From Erythrobacteraceae bacterium CCH12-C2 (GTDB lineage: Bacteria > Pseudomonadota > Alphaproteobacteria > Sphingomonadales > Sphingomonadaceae): 64,000 bases of DNA. Made by a program: the position numbers and the translations under genes. Position 1 is the stretch's first letter. Each line of letters begins with the position of its first letter. Where the stretch lies: NCBI GenBank assembly GCA_001556995.1, contig LSKF01000102.1, positions 151,748 to 215,747 on the forward strand, written 5' to 3'. The notes under the pieces are model-generated. The model ran no database searches. It saw only the letters and a program-made list of their open reading frames with translations, and was not told the origin of the DNA. Shown one piece after another: positions 27,010 through 35,765 of this stretch.

Positions 27010-29310
27010 ATGCCCAAGCCCCCCAAACTCCCCCAAGGGATGCCGACCGCCCAACAGGTGCTCGACTTCATCCAGTCCTCCGATATTCCCGCGGGCAAGC
27101 GCGAGATCGCCAAAGCCTTTGGGCTCAAGGGACAAGAAAAGATCAAACTCAAGGCCCTGCTCAAAGACATGGCCGAGGATGGTCTGATCGACGGCAAGAA
27201 GTCGGCCTTCCACCGGATGGGCGGGGTGCCCAAGGTGACGACGCTCAAGATCGTCGGCATCGAGGATGGCGACCTTATCGCCGAGCCCGATAACTGGGAC
27301 CCGGAAGCCCCCGGCAAGCCGCCGCGTCTCACCATTCGCGAACCGCGCCCGAGGCCCGGCGTGAAGCGCCCGCCCGCCTTGAAGCGCGGCGACCGCATCC
27401 TCGCCCGCACCGAAGAAACCGAGCAGGGCTGGATTGCTCACCCCATGAAAAAGCTCCCCTCGCGCACTGAGGGGCTGATGGGCGTGGTCGAGATCGACAA
27501 GACCGGCAAGGCCTGGCTCGCGCCCGTCGATAAACGCGTGCGTCAGTCCGCGCCGATTGCGGATCGCGGCGAGGCCGAGGCCGGCCAGCTGGTGATCGCC
27601 GAACGCGTGGGCCGCTCCGACCGGGCGGGAGTGAAGGTCATCGAGGTCGTGGGCGACCCGCTCGCCCCGCGCTCCTTCAGCCTGATCGCGATTGCCAAGC
27701 ACGGCATCCCGCACATCTTCCCCGAAGACACGCTGGAAGAAGCCCCCCGCGCCGCCAAGCTGAAGCTCTCGGAAAAGACCCGCGAAGACCTCAGGCACCT
27801 GCCCATCGTTGCAATCGACCCCGCCGACGCACGCGATCACGATGACGCAATCTGGGCCGAGCCGGATGGGCAGGGCGGCTTCAACGCCGTCGTCGCCATT
27901 GCCGATGTCAGCTTCTACGTCCGCCCCGGATCGGCGCTCGACCGCGAGGCGCGGAAGCGTGGCAATTCGGTCTATTTCCCCGACCGCGTCGTGCCGATGT
28001 TGCCCGAGGTGCTGTCGGCCGATGTCTGCTCGCTCAAGGAAGGCGAGGACCGCGCCGCAATGGCCTGTCATCTCCACATCAATGCCGACGGCAAGGTATC
28101 AAGCTTCCGCTTCACCCGCGCCTTGGTGCGGATCGCGCACAACATCGCCTATGAGGACGCGCAGAAGGCGGTCGATGGCGGCAATCCGCCCGAATATCTC
28201 GCCAACCTGTGGGACGCATGGAAAGCGCTTGCCGCCGCACGCCATGCCCGCGATCCACTCGAACTCGAACTGCCCGAACGCCGCGTGGTGCTCGACGCCG
28301 AGGGCCGCATCGCCGAAATCGCGATCCTCGAGCGATTGGATGCGCACCGCGTGGTCGAGGATTTCATGATCGCCGCCAACGTTGCCGCCGCCAAGGCACT
28401 GGAGGCCAAGACCGCGCCGGTGGTCTACCGCATCCACGAACCGCCAAGCCGCGAGAAGCTGATCGCGCTGCGAGATTACCTCGCCACGATGGGCAAGAAG
28501 CTCGCGCTGGGTCAGGTGGTCACGCCGGGGCTGTTCAACCGGATGCTCAAGGACGTCACCGACGAGGCCGAGAAGGCGCTCGTTATGGAGGCGGTGCTGA
28601 GGAGTCAGACTCAGGCCTATTACGGCCCCGCCAATGCTGGGCACTTCGGACTGTCACTGGGTTCCTACGCCCACTTCACCTCACCGATCCGCCGTTATTC
28701 CGACCTTCTGGTCCACCGCGCGCTGGTGGATGCTTACAAGCTTGAGCAACCCGCTCCGCCAGGCTCGATCCCCGCCACCAGCGGGCTTTCGGACCGCGAC
28801 CGCGCCAGCCTCCAGCAGATCAGTGACGCCATCAGCCAGACCGAACGGCGCGCAATGGAGGCCGAGCGCGACACCATCGACCGCTATGTCGCGGCGTGGC
28901 TATCCGCGCGGGTGGGCGAGGTGTTTGACACCCGCATTACCGGGGTGCAGGCTTTCGGCTTCTTCGCCACCATCGTTGGCCTTGGCGGCGATGGGCTGGT
29001 GCCGATCTCGACGCTGGGGGGCGAATATTTCCGCCATGACGAGGCGGCGCAGGCATTGGTGGGCAGCGACAGCGGTACGACCTATGCCAGCGGTGACCGG
29101 CTGAAGCTGAAGCTGGCCGAAGCCAATCCGCTCACCGGATCGCTCAAATTCGTGCTGCCGCAAGCCGACGCCAACGCCATTGAGCCGCGCGGCGCACGCC
29201 CGGATGATCGTCGGGGCGGGGCAGGAGGCGGACCGAAGAAGGCGGGCAAGTTCATGGTCGGCAAGCGCGGCCGCCCCGGCAATATCCGCCATCAGGGGCG
29301 CAAAAAGTAA
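27010..29310 (+). CDS. rnr: Ribonuclease R
   Basis: RNB-family 3'-5' exoribonuclease that degrades structured RNA; 766 residues. Order: winged-helix N-domain (EIAKAFGLKGQEKIKLK), cold-shock domain, the RNB catalytic domain with the acidic cluster IDPADARDHDDAI and the RYSDLLVHRAL block, an S1 domain (GEVFDTRITGVQAFGFFATI) and a basic Gly/Lys/Arg tail. The ATG at 27010 was preferred to a TTG at 27001. REP copy B sits in its leader and could affect expression. Convergent with uspA, 9 bases apart. Confidence 0.95.
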   Translation: MPKPPKLPQGMPTAQQVLDFIQSSDIPAGKREIAKAFGLKGQEKIKLKALLKDMAEDGLIDGKKSAFHRMGGVPKVTTLKIVGIEDGDLIAEPDNWDPEAPGKPPRLTIREPRPRPGVKRPPALKRGDRILARTEETEQGWIAHPMKKLPSRTEGLMGVVEIDKTGKAWLAPVDKRVRQSAPIADRGEAEAGQLVIAERVGRSDRAGVKVIEVVGDPLAPRSFSLIAIAKHGIPHIFPEDTLEEAPRAAKLKLSEKTREDLRHLPIVAIDPADARDHDDAIWAEPDGQGGFNAVVAIADVSFYVRPGSALDREARKRGNSVYFPDRVVPMLPEVLSADVCSLKEGEDRAAMACHLHINADGKVSSFRFTRALVRIAHNIAYEDAQKAVDGGNPPEYLANLWDAWKALAAARHARDPLELELPERRVVLDAEGRIAEIAILERLDAHRVVEDFMIAANVAAAKALEAKTAPVVYRIHEPPSREKLIALRDYLATMGKKLALGQVVTPGLFNRMLKDVTDEAEKALVMEAVLRSQTQAYYGPANAGHFGLSLGSYAHFTSPIRRYSDLLVHRALVDAYKLEQPAPPGSIPATSGLSDRDRASLQQISDAISQTERRAMEAERDTIDRYVAAWLSARVGEVFDTRITGVQAFGFFATIVGLGGDGLVPISTLGGEYFRHDEAAQALVGSDSGTTYASGDRLKLKLAEANPLTGSLKFVLPQADANAIEPRGARPDDRRGGAGGGPKKAGKFMVGKRGRPGNIRHQGRKK

Positions 29311-29319
29311 CGCTGCGCG

Positions 29320-29772
29320 TCAGGCCAGCAAAGCGTTGGCGGCTTCGTCGTAATCGGGCGGGATGACGTAGAGCGGGCAGGGCAGGCTCCCCGCCGCGCC
29401 GGAGAAGTGCGTCACCAGCGGCCCAGGCGTGCTGCCTTTGGCCGCGCCCAGCACGAGGGCCGCGACTTCCTTGTGCTCGGCAAGGAATTCGCTGACGATC
29501 CTTTGCCCTGGGCCAATCTTGACCGAGATGGTCGGCATGATCCCGCTTTCCGCCAGCAGATTGCCCGCCACCCCGTGGGCGAGCATTTCCGCCCGGTCGC
29601 GCGCCTCAGCCTCGATGGTCGCCTGCACCGCGCCGAAAGCGCTGAAATTCTGCTGCGGCACCAGTGCCAGCAAATGCACCGCGCCGCCTACGGCCACCGC
29701 CCGCCGCGCAGCATAGCGCAAGGCGGCGGTCGCCTCTTCGCTTTCGTCGATGATGACCAGGAATGTGCGCAT
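29320..29772 (-). CDS. Universal stress protein (UspA family)
   Basis: A 150-residue single-domain Usp. The N-terminus RTFLVIIDESEEATAALRYA is typical. The ATP-binding-type loop G-x2-G-x9-G-S is only partly recognisable near LVLGAAKGSTPGPLVTHFSG, so ATP binding is possible but not assured. The start at 29772 (MRTFLV) gives the family N-terminus; the open frame extends to 29832 without homology. Divergent from pdhC across 134 bases. Confidence 0.88.
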   Translation of the reverse strand: MRTFLVIIDESEEATAALRYAARRAVAVGGAVHLLALVPQQNFSAFGAVQATIEAEARDRAEMLAHGVAGNLLAESGIMPTISVKIGPGQRIVSEFLAEHKEVAALVLGAAKGSTPGPLVTHFSGAAGSLPCPLYVIPPDYDEAANALLA

Positions 29773-29906
29773 TTTTGTGCCCCGTGCGCGTGGTGATATC
29801 TCTGCATTCGTATGGTTTGGCAAGTCCCGCACGCTGACCCCTTGCCCGCGCCAAGGGAATTGGCCAGAGAACCCAGCAGGATCGATTACGGGAGTATCAG
29901 CGGATC

Positions 29907-31190
29907 ATGGCCTTGGACATCAAGATGCCCGCCCTTTCACCCACGATGGAGGAAGGCACGCTCGCGAAGTGGCTGGTCAAGGTCGGCGATACCGTCGCGT
30001 CAGGCGACGTCATGGCCGAGATCGAGACCGACAAGGCGACGATGGAGTTCGAAGCGGTAGATGAAGGCATGATCGCGGAAATCCTGATAGCAGAGGGCAC
30101 CGAGGGCGTGAAGGTCGGCGCGGTCATCGCGCGGCTCACGGTCGAGGGCGAGGAAGCCGCGCCTGCTACGCCGCCAGCGGCCCCTGCGAACGCGGTGAGT
30201 GTCGAACCCAAGGGCGATAGCGCCGAGGTGGTTGGCGAGGCGGCGCCCGCCGCCGGGAACCCCGCACCGGCCAAAGCTAGCGCCGACTCAGGCGCGCGCA
30301 TCATCGCCTCGCCGCTTGCCAAGCGCATAGCAGCGGACAAGGGGATCGACCTTGCCCGGGTCAAAGGCAGCGGTCCCAACGGCCGGATCGTCAAGGACGA
30401 TGTCACAAACTTCGCTCCCACCGCGGCAGCTCCGGCCCCTGCGACGAGTGCTCCAGCACCCGTACCGACGCCTACGCCGGCTCCCACTATCGAAGGTGGC
30501 GCGCCGTTCGCCGAGGAAAAGCTCTCGGGCGTCCGCAAGGTCATCGCCCGCCGCCTGACCGAGAGCAAGCAGACCGTCCCGCATTTCTATCTCACCATCG
30601 ACATCCGGCTCGACCCGCTGCTCGAATTGCGCGCGCAATTGAACAAGTCGCTGGAACCCGATGGGGTCAAGCTGTCGGTCAACGACCTCCTCATCAAGGC
30701 ATTGGCACGCGCGCTGATCCGCGTTCCGCAGTGCAATGTCAGCTATCACGGCGACACCCTGCGGCGGTACAGCCGCGCCGATATCTCGGTGGCGGTGGCC
30801 GCGCCTTCGGGCCTGATCACGCCCGTTATCACCAATGCCGACACCAAGGGTCTCGCCGCGATCTCCACCGAGATGAAGGCGCTCGCGGCCAAGGCGCGCG
30901 ACGGCAAGCTGATGCCGCACGAATACCAAGGCGGCACGGCGAGCCTCTCCAATCTCGGCATGTACGGGATCAAGCAGTTCGACGCGGTGATCAACCCGCC
31001 GCAGGGCATGATCCTCGCGGTCGGTGCGGGACAGCAGGCACCTTATGTGGTCGATGGCGAGATTAAGGCCGCCACCGTGCTCCACGCCAGCGGCAGCTTC
31101 GACCACCGCGCCATCGACGGCGCAGATGGCGCGCAGCTGATGGAGGCGATCAAGCAGCTGTGCGAGAACCCGATGGGGCTTGTGGTGTGA
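29907..31190 (+). CDS. pdhC: Pyruvate dehydrogenase E2, dihydrolipoyllysine acetyltransferase
   Basis: E2 core of the pyruvate dehydrogenase complex, 427 residues. One lipoyl domain at the N-terminus (lipoyl Lys in [17 protein letters not shown]), an Ala/Pro linker, the E1/E3-binding domain ([20 protein letters not shown]), a second linker, and the catalytic domain with [14 protein letters not shown] and the C-terminal [14 protein letters not shown] carrying the active-site His. A single lipoyl domain is the usual alphaproteobacterial form. E1 genes are not in the window. The next gene begins within its stop codon region (GTGA). Confidence 0.95.
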   Translation: MALDIKMPALSPTMEEGTLAKWLVKVGDTVASGDVMAEIETDKATMEFEAVDEGMIAEILIAEGTEGVKVGAVIARLTVEGEEAAPATPPAAPANAVSVEPKGDSAEVVGEAAPAAGNPAPAKASADSGARIIASPLAKRIAADKGIDLARVKGSGPNGRIVKDDVTNFAPTAAAPAPATSAPAPVPTPTPAPTIEGGAPFAEEKLSGVRKVIARRLTESKQTVPHFYLTIDIRLDPLLELRAQLNKSLEPDGVKLSVNDLLIKALARALIRVPQCNVSYHGDTLRRYSRADISVAVAAPSGLITPVITNADTKGLAAISTEMKALAAKARDGKLMPHEYQGGTASLSNLGMYGIKQFDAVINPPQGMILAVGAGQQAPYVVDGEIKAATVLHASGSFDHRAIDGADGAQLMEAIKQLCENPMGLVV

Positions 31191-31732
31191 GCTCAGCAAC
31201 TTCTCCAACATGGATTGAAATTGCTACGCTGATTGCTGCTCTTCTAGCTGCAACAGGACCCGTCGTCCGACTGTGGGAGATTTTGCGCGGCGATAAGGAG
31301 AGGCTAAATCTGCATATAGATTGGGTTGAATTTGGACCAAATCACGAACTTGGCGATGCCCCCTTTTTGTATGTCGCCAATCTCGGTGAGCGGCCAGTAT
31401 TTATAACTGATATTCATTATCTTACTGGGTTATTTTTCCGCAAGAGACGCGCTTTTACTGCTCTAGAGTGGGATGACCCGATAGATTTGGCGTTTCCTTA
31501 TACAATTGAACCGAATCAAATTAGGCGATTTCATATCTCGGAGTACCATGCGCGCCGGTATCTCCACCCGATGACCTTCCGAATGCGCGTGTCGGCAGTG
31601 TTGAAGCGCTCAACACTTTGGATTGAAGTACGGACCTCAGGCGGAACGAGAGCGCGTCTTGGAGCTGAGGACGTCCTGCCTTGGTCAAGTCGCCCCGAGT
31701 GGCGAAAGGTCATCGAGAAAGATAATGACTGA
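31187..31732 (+). CDS. AT-rich orphan gene within the pdh cluster, unknown function
   Basis: A 181-residue protein with no recognised domain. A GTG at 31187 overlaps the pdhC stop (GTGA); the frame is intact. An N-terminal hydrophobic segment ([20 protein letters not shown]) is probably a membrane anchor; the rest looks like a small beta-rich soluble domain with [10 protein letters not shown] and [16 protein letters not shown]. Hand counting gives about 49% GC over 31201-31680, well below the neighbours (about 65%), with many AT-ending codons. This composition and its place between E2 and the thioesterase/E3 genes suggest recent acquisition. Its end overlaps the thioesterase start by 8 bases. 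Confidence 0.75.
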   Translation: MSSATSPTWIEIATLIAALLAATGPVVRLWEILRGDKERLNLHIDWVEFGPNHELGDAPFLYVANLGERPVFITDIHYLTGLFFRKRRAFTALEWDDPIDLAFPYTIEPNQIRRFHISEYHARRYLHPMTFRMRVSAVLKRSTLWIEVRTSGGTRARLGAEDVLPWSSRPEWRKVIEKDND

Positions 31733-32114
31733 CCGCTCCCCCCAAATCCGCGTCACTGCGATGCCGGTCGACACCAACCCCTATGGCGGGGTGTTTGGCG
31801 GGTGGTTGATGGCACAGATGGCGCTGGGGGCGGGCTCACTCGCAAGCCGGGTGGGGCAGGGCAAGGCGGTGGTGGTCTCCGCGACCGATTTTGCTTTTCC
31901 CGGCGCGATGGCAGTGGGTGACGAGCTTTCTGTCTATTGCGACCTACTCGCCACCGGCACCACCTCGCTCACCATCGCCGCCGAGGCTGTCGCGCGCGAA
32001 CGCAACGGCGAGGCGACCCAGTCTGTCGCGCGCGGCACCTTCAAATTTGTTCTGATCGGCGAGGATGGCCGCCCGCGGGCTTTGCACCAATTGAACAACA
32101 TCCGTTCGGGCTGA
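31725..32114 (+). CDS. Acyl-CoA thioesterase (hotdog fold)
   Basis: A 129-residue single hotdog-domain protein of the YciA/acyl-CoA thioesterase type, hydrolysing acyl-CoA to free acid and CoA. Recognisable are NPYGGVFGGWLMAQMALGAG (helix with the conserved Gly pair), VVVSATDFAFPGAMAVGDEL and the strand ATQSVARGTFKFVLI. The last four codons and the TGA stop lie inside REP copy C, so the C-terminal Arg-Ser-Gly is encoded by the repeat. Located between the orphan gene and lpdA. Confidence 0.85.
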   Translation: MTDRSPQIRVTAMPVDTNPYGGVFGGWLMAQMALGAGSLASRVGQGKAVVVSATDFAFPGAMAVGDELSVYCDLLATGTTSLTIAAEAVARERNGEATQSVARGTFKFVLIGEDGRPRALHQLNNIRSG

Positions 32115-32193
32115 GCTTGTCGAAGCCCTGTCCTTTCTTTCCGGCGACGGCGCAGAAGAAGGACGGCCCTTCGACAAGCTCAGGGCGAACGGA
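32101..32193. repeat. REP-like doublet, copy C
   Basis: Third doublet, overlapping the 3' end of the thioesterase gene and ending 22 bases before lpdA. The left arm has stem GGGCT/AGCCC and the right arm (inverted) GCCCT/AGGGC around the shared GAGCTTGTCGA loop. The outer ends TCCGTTCG and CGAACGGA are exact inverses. The arm order is opposite to copy B. Confidence 0.85.
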
Positions 32194-32214
32194 CTAAAGT
32201 GACGGGAAACTAGA

Positions 32215-33624
32215 ATGGCTACTGAATATGACGTGATCGTGCTTGGCTCCGGCCCCGGCGGCTATGTTGCGGCAATCCGCTGCGCGCAGCTCGGGCTCAA
32301 GACCGCCATCGTGGAACGCGAGAACTTGGGCGGCATCTGCCTCAACTGGGGTTGCATCCCGACCAAGGCGATGCTGCGCTCAGCCGAGATCTTCCACTAC
32401 ATGCAGCACGCGGGCGATTATGGCCTTGTCGCCAAAGGCATCGAGGCCGACCTCGCCGCGATCGTCAAGCGCAGCCGCGGGGTGGCCAAGCAGCTCAATC
32501 AGGGCATCGGCCACCTGATGAAGAAGAACAAGATCACCGTGCACATGGGTGAGGGGCGGCTGACCGGGCCCACGGGCCTCACGGTGAAGGGCGAGAAGGG
32601 TGAGGAAGCGCTCACCGCCAAGCATATCATCGTCGCCACTGGAGCCCGCGCCCGCGATCTGCCTTTCGCCCCCGCCGACGGCAAGCGCGTGTGGACTTAT
32701 CGCCATGCGATGACCCCTGCGGAACTGCCCGCCAAGCTTCTGGTGATCGGCTCGGGCGCGATCGGGATCGAGTTTGCGAGCTTCTACAATGACCTTGGCA
32801 GCGAGGTCACCGTGGTGGAAATGCTCGACCGGATCGTGCCGGTGGAGGATGCTGACGTGTCCGCCTTCCTCGAAAAGAGCCTCAAAAAGCAGGGCATCAC
32901 GATCATGACTGGCGCCGGGGTGGAGGCGATCAAGGTCGGCGACAAGGGCATCACCGCCACCATTAAGGACAAAGCGGGCAAGAGCGCGAGCCAAGAATTC
33001 ACCCACGTTATCGTCGCTATCGGCATCGTTCCCAATACTGAGAATATCGGCCTCGAAGGCCTCGCCGAGATGGACCGCGGGTTCATCCAGATCGACCCCT
33101 ATGGCCGCACCAAGACCAAGGGCCTCTGGGCCATCGGCGACTGCACCCCGGGGCCGTGGCTGGCGCACAAGGCGAGCCACGAGGGCGTGACCTGCGCCGA
33201 GGCCATCGCGGCTGAGCTCGGCAATACCGAGGTCCACCCGCACCCCTTGAACCGCCTCGCGATTCCGGGCTGCACCTATTGCCACCCGCAGATCGCGAGC
33301 GTCGGGCTGACCGAAGCCAAGGCGAAAGAAGCAGGCTACGAACTCAAGGTCGGCTCCTTCCCCTTCATCGGCAACGGCAAGGCGATTGCGCTGGGTGAGG
33401 CCGAGGGCTTCATCAAGACCATCTTTGACGCCAAAACCGGCGAGCTGCTGGGCGCACACATGGTGGGTGCCGAAGTCACCGAATTGATCCAAGGCTACAC
33501 CATCGGCAAGACGCTCGAAACCACCGAGGCGGAGCTGATGCAGACCGTCTTCCCGCACCCGACCCTGTCGGAAATGATGCACGAAAGCGTGCTCGACGCT
33601 TACGGCCGGGCGCTGCATTTCTGA
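32215..33624 (+). CDS. lpdA: Dihydrolipoyl dehydrogenase (E3)
   Basis: FAD-dependent E3 that reoxidises dihydrolipoamide; 469 residues. FAD site VLGSGPGGYVAAIRCAQLG, redox disulfide GGICLNWGCIPTK, NAD site VIGSGAIGIEFASF, second FAD block GLWAIGDCTPGPWLAHKA and the C-terminal interface His in FPHPTLSEMMHE. Close to pdhC, so probably the E3 of pyruvate dehydrogenase. The stop overlaps the start of the next gene (TGATG). Confidence 0.96.
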   Translation: MATEYDVIVLGSGPGGYVAAIRCAQLGLKTAIVERENLGGICLNWGCIPTKAMLRSAEIFHYMQHAGDYGLVAKGIEADLAAIVKRSRGVAKQLNQGIGHLMKKNKITVHMGEGRLTGPTGLTVKGEKGEEALTAKHIIVATGARARDLPFAPADGKRVWTYRHAMTPAELPAKLLVIGSGAIGIEFASFYNDLGSEVTVVEMLDRIVPVEDADVSAFLEKSLKKQGITIMTGAGVEAIKVGDKGITATIKDKAGKSASQEFTHVIVAIGIVPNTENIGLEGLAEMDRGFIQIDPYGRTKTKGLWAIGDCTPGPWLAHKASHEGVTCAEAIAAELGNTEVHPHPLNRLAIPGCTYCHPQIASVGLTEAKAKEAGYELKVGSFPFIGNGKAIALGEAEGFIKTIFDAKTGELLGAHMVGAEVTELIQGYTIGKTLETTEAELMQTVFPHPTLSEMMHESVLDAYGRALHF

Positions 33625-34478
33625 TGGGCCAGAACGCACCCGAGGCGCTGAAGGGCGAGGACTGGGCGGGCGAAATGGGCGCGCGCTGGCTCGCCAGCCT
33701 CGACCGCTTCGAGGGCATGATCGCCCCTATCGGGGCTGCGCTTTTGGCGAAGGCGAATTATCAGCCCGGCGAACGCGTGCTCGATCTTGGCTGCGGGGGT
33801 GGGGCGACCACGCTCGCGATTGCTGAGACGGTCGGGCCTGAGGGCGCTGCGGTCGGGCTCGATGTCGCGCCGATGCTCATCGAGCGGGCGCAGGCCCGCG
33901 CCGCCGAGGGGGCAAGCACCGCACGCTTCATCTGCGCCGATGCCGCCACGGCCAAGCTCGATGAGCCGCCCTTCGACCGACTATTCTCGCGTTTTGGCTC
34001 GATGTTCTTTGAAGCCCCGGTTCCGGCCTTCACCAACTTGCGCGCCATGCTCAAGCCCGGCGCGCGGATCGACCTCGCAGTCTGGGCGGCCCCGCGCGAC
34101 AATCTGTGGATGATGGAGGTGATGGGCACCGTGCGCCAGCACATCGACATCCCCCCGGCCACGCCGCGCGCGCCGGGCCCTTTTGCCTTTGAAGACCTGA
34201 CCTATCTGGAGGAAATTCTCATCGGCGCCGGTTTCTCAGGCATGGATGTGACTGCCTATGAAGGCCGACAGCCCGTCGGCGGGCCGGGAGCGGCACCTGA
34301 AGAAGCGGTCGATTTCGTCCTCAGCTCCATGGCCGTGGGCCGCGTGCTCGATGAAGCCGGCGCGGAAACACGGTCCGCCGCCCGTGCGGATCTGATAAAC
34401 CTGTTCACTGCCCGCTATGTGCCGGGTGAGGGCGTTCTCATGGCTTGCAAGGTCTGGCTGGTGACAGCGCGGGCGTGA
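33624..34478 (+). CDS. Class I SAM-dependent methyltransferase
   Basis: A 284-residue Rossmann-fold methyltransferase. Motif I is VLDLGCGGGATTLAIAE, followed by VGLDVAPMLIERAQARA and FICADAA. The fold and downstream LFSRFGSMFFEAP resemble UbiE/COQ5-like or small-molecule methyltransferases, but the substrate cannot be assigned. Its ATG overlaps the lpdA stop by 1 base (TGATG), so it is expressed with the pdh cluster. It ends 4 bases from the oppositely oriented tRNA-Ser gene. Confidence 0.82.
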   Translation: MGQNAPEALKGEDWAGEMGARWLASLDRFEGMIAPIGAALLAKANYQPGERVLDLGCGGGATTLAIAETVGPEGAAVGLDVAPMLIERAQARAAEGASTARFICADAATAKLDEPPFDRLFSRFGSMFFEAPVPAFTNLRAMLKPGARIDLAVWAAPRDNLWMMEVMGTVRQHIDIPPATPRAPGPFAFEDLTYLEEILIGAGFSGMDVTAYEGRQPVGGPGAAPEEAVDFVLSSMAVGRVLDEAGAETRSAARADLINLFTARYVPGEGVLMACKVWLVTARA

Positions 34479-34481
34479 GCT

Positions 34482-34571
34482 TGGCGGACAGGGTGGGATT
34501 CGAACCCACGGTAGGCTTGCACCTACGGCGGTTTTCAAGACCGCTGCCTTAAACCACTCGGCCACCTGTCC
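34482..34571 (-). tRNA. tRNA-Ser (anticodon TGA)
   Basis: Read on the minus strand: acceptor GGACAGG pairs with CCTGTCC; T8-G9; D arm GCCGAG...; anticodon stem-loop GCGGTCTTGAAAACCGC with anticodon TGA; a long variable arm typical of Ser (GTAGGTGCAAGCCTAC); T arm GTGGGTTCGAATCCCAC; discriminator G; and CCA encoded in the genome. Reads UCN serine codons. No integrase or att-like duplication is adjacent. Confidence 0.96.
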
Positions 34572-34662
34572 GCTCGGGCGGAGCCTTTAGCCAGACTTTG
34601 CGCCCAAGTCATCCCACTTCGGTTGTTGGGTATTCAGTCAAGGTGTGACATCCCTGCGTTCG

Positions 34663-35715
34663 ATGATTCCTCGCCGCCTCTTCGCGCTTGCGCTTGCTGC
34701 CGCCAGCCTGACCGTCACCGGCGCTGCGCCGGTCTCGGTTCCGGCACTGGCGCAGGTGGGGGCAAGCGACGGTATCCCTTTCGACGCCTATCTCGAACTG
34801 CTCAAGGCCCGCGCGCGGGGCGAAGGCGTGAGCGAGGCGACCATCGACCGCATGACGGCGGGTCTCACCCCCAACCCGCGCGTGATCGCGCTCGACCAGA
34901 ACCAACCCGGCACCGCGACCGCTCGCGGTTATCCGCCGATGTCCGGCTATATCGCCGCCCATGTCGATGCTGCGCGGATCGGCGGCGGGCGGGCGGTCTA
35001 TGCCCAGCACCGCGATCTCTTGGCGCGGATCGAGCGGGAGTATGGCGTGCCGGGGCCGATCATTGTCGCGATCTTCGGGCACGAGACCAGCTATGGCCGG
35101 GTCAAGGGCGAGTTTGATCTCGCCCGCAGCCTCGCCACACTGGCTTGGGAAGGGCGCCGACGCGAGCTGTTTGCGGGCGAGTTCGTTGCGCTGATGAAAA
35201 TTGCCGACCAGGGCTATGACCGCTCGCAATTGATTGGCAGCTACGCCGGGGCTTTCGGCAATCCGCAGTTCCTGCCCAGCGTCTACCTTCGGCTCGCCAC
35301 GGACGGCGACGGGGACGGACGCGCCGACATCTTCACCAATCGCGCCGACACCTTTGCCTCCATCGCCAATTATTTTCGCGATGCCGGATGGCGACAGGGT
35401 CAGCCTTGGGGTGTTCGCGCGAGCGTTCCTGCCGAGTTCAACCTTTCAGCTTACCGAACCCGCCTCACCGCGCCGCAATGCCCGCGCGTGTACGAGCGCA
35501 TGAGCCGCTGGATGACAGTTGCGGAATGGCGCGCGCTCGGCGTGGTTGCGCAACGCGGCCTTCCTGATGACACGATGGTTTCCCTGTTCCAGCCCGATGG
35601 TCCCGGCACCCCGGCCTGGCTGCTGACGGGCAATTATCGGGTCATTCTCGAATACAACTGCTCCAGCTACTATGCGACGAGTGTTGGCCTGCTGGCCGAT
35701 GAAATCGTGAACTGA
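34663..35715 (+). CDS. Lytic murein transglycosylase, MltB family
   Basis: Periplasmic enzyme cleaving peptidoglycan glycan strands to 1,6-anhydro products; 350 residues. A signal peptide (RRLFALALAAASLTVTGAAP) precedes the SLT-type catalytic domain: the catalytic Glu is in IFGHETSYGRVKG, followed by LATLAWEGRRRELF, GSYAGAFGNPQFLPS and an Asp-rich turn (DGDGDGRADIF). MltB-type proteins of alphaproteobacteria have this layout. A GTG at 34645 would add six residues. Only 50 bases separate it from the DacA-like gene, fitting an envelope-biogenesis pair. Confidence 0.88.
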   Translation: MIPRRLFALALAAASLTVTGAAPVSVPALAQVGASDGIPFDAYLELLKARARGEGVSEATIDRMTAGLTPNPRVIALDQNQPGTATARGYPPMSGYIAAHVDAARIGGGRAVYAQHRDLLARIEREYGVPGPIIVAIFGHETSYGRVKGEFDLARSLATLAWEGRRRELFAGEFVALMKIADQGYDRSQLIGSYAGAFGNPQFLPSVYLRLATDGDGDGRADIFTNRADTFASIANYFRDAGWRQGQPWGVRASVPAEFNLSAYRTRLTAPQCPRVYERMSRWMTVAEWRALGVVAQRGLPDDTMVSLFQPDGPGTPAWLLTGNYRVILEYNCSSYYATSVGLLADEIVN

Positions 35716-35765
35716 GCATGGCCTGCGCCTCGCCAAGTGCGGGGGTGAGCATTATAGCGGCAGTG

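Noticed and set aside
34482..34571. tRNA-Ser as an integration site for a mobile island
   Set aside because: No integrase, direct repeat of the tRNA end or foreign gene block is adjacent; xerC in the window is the housekeeping type.
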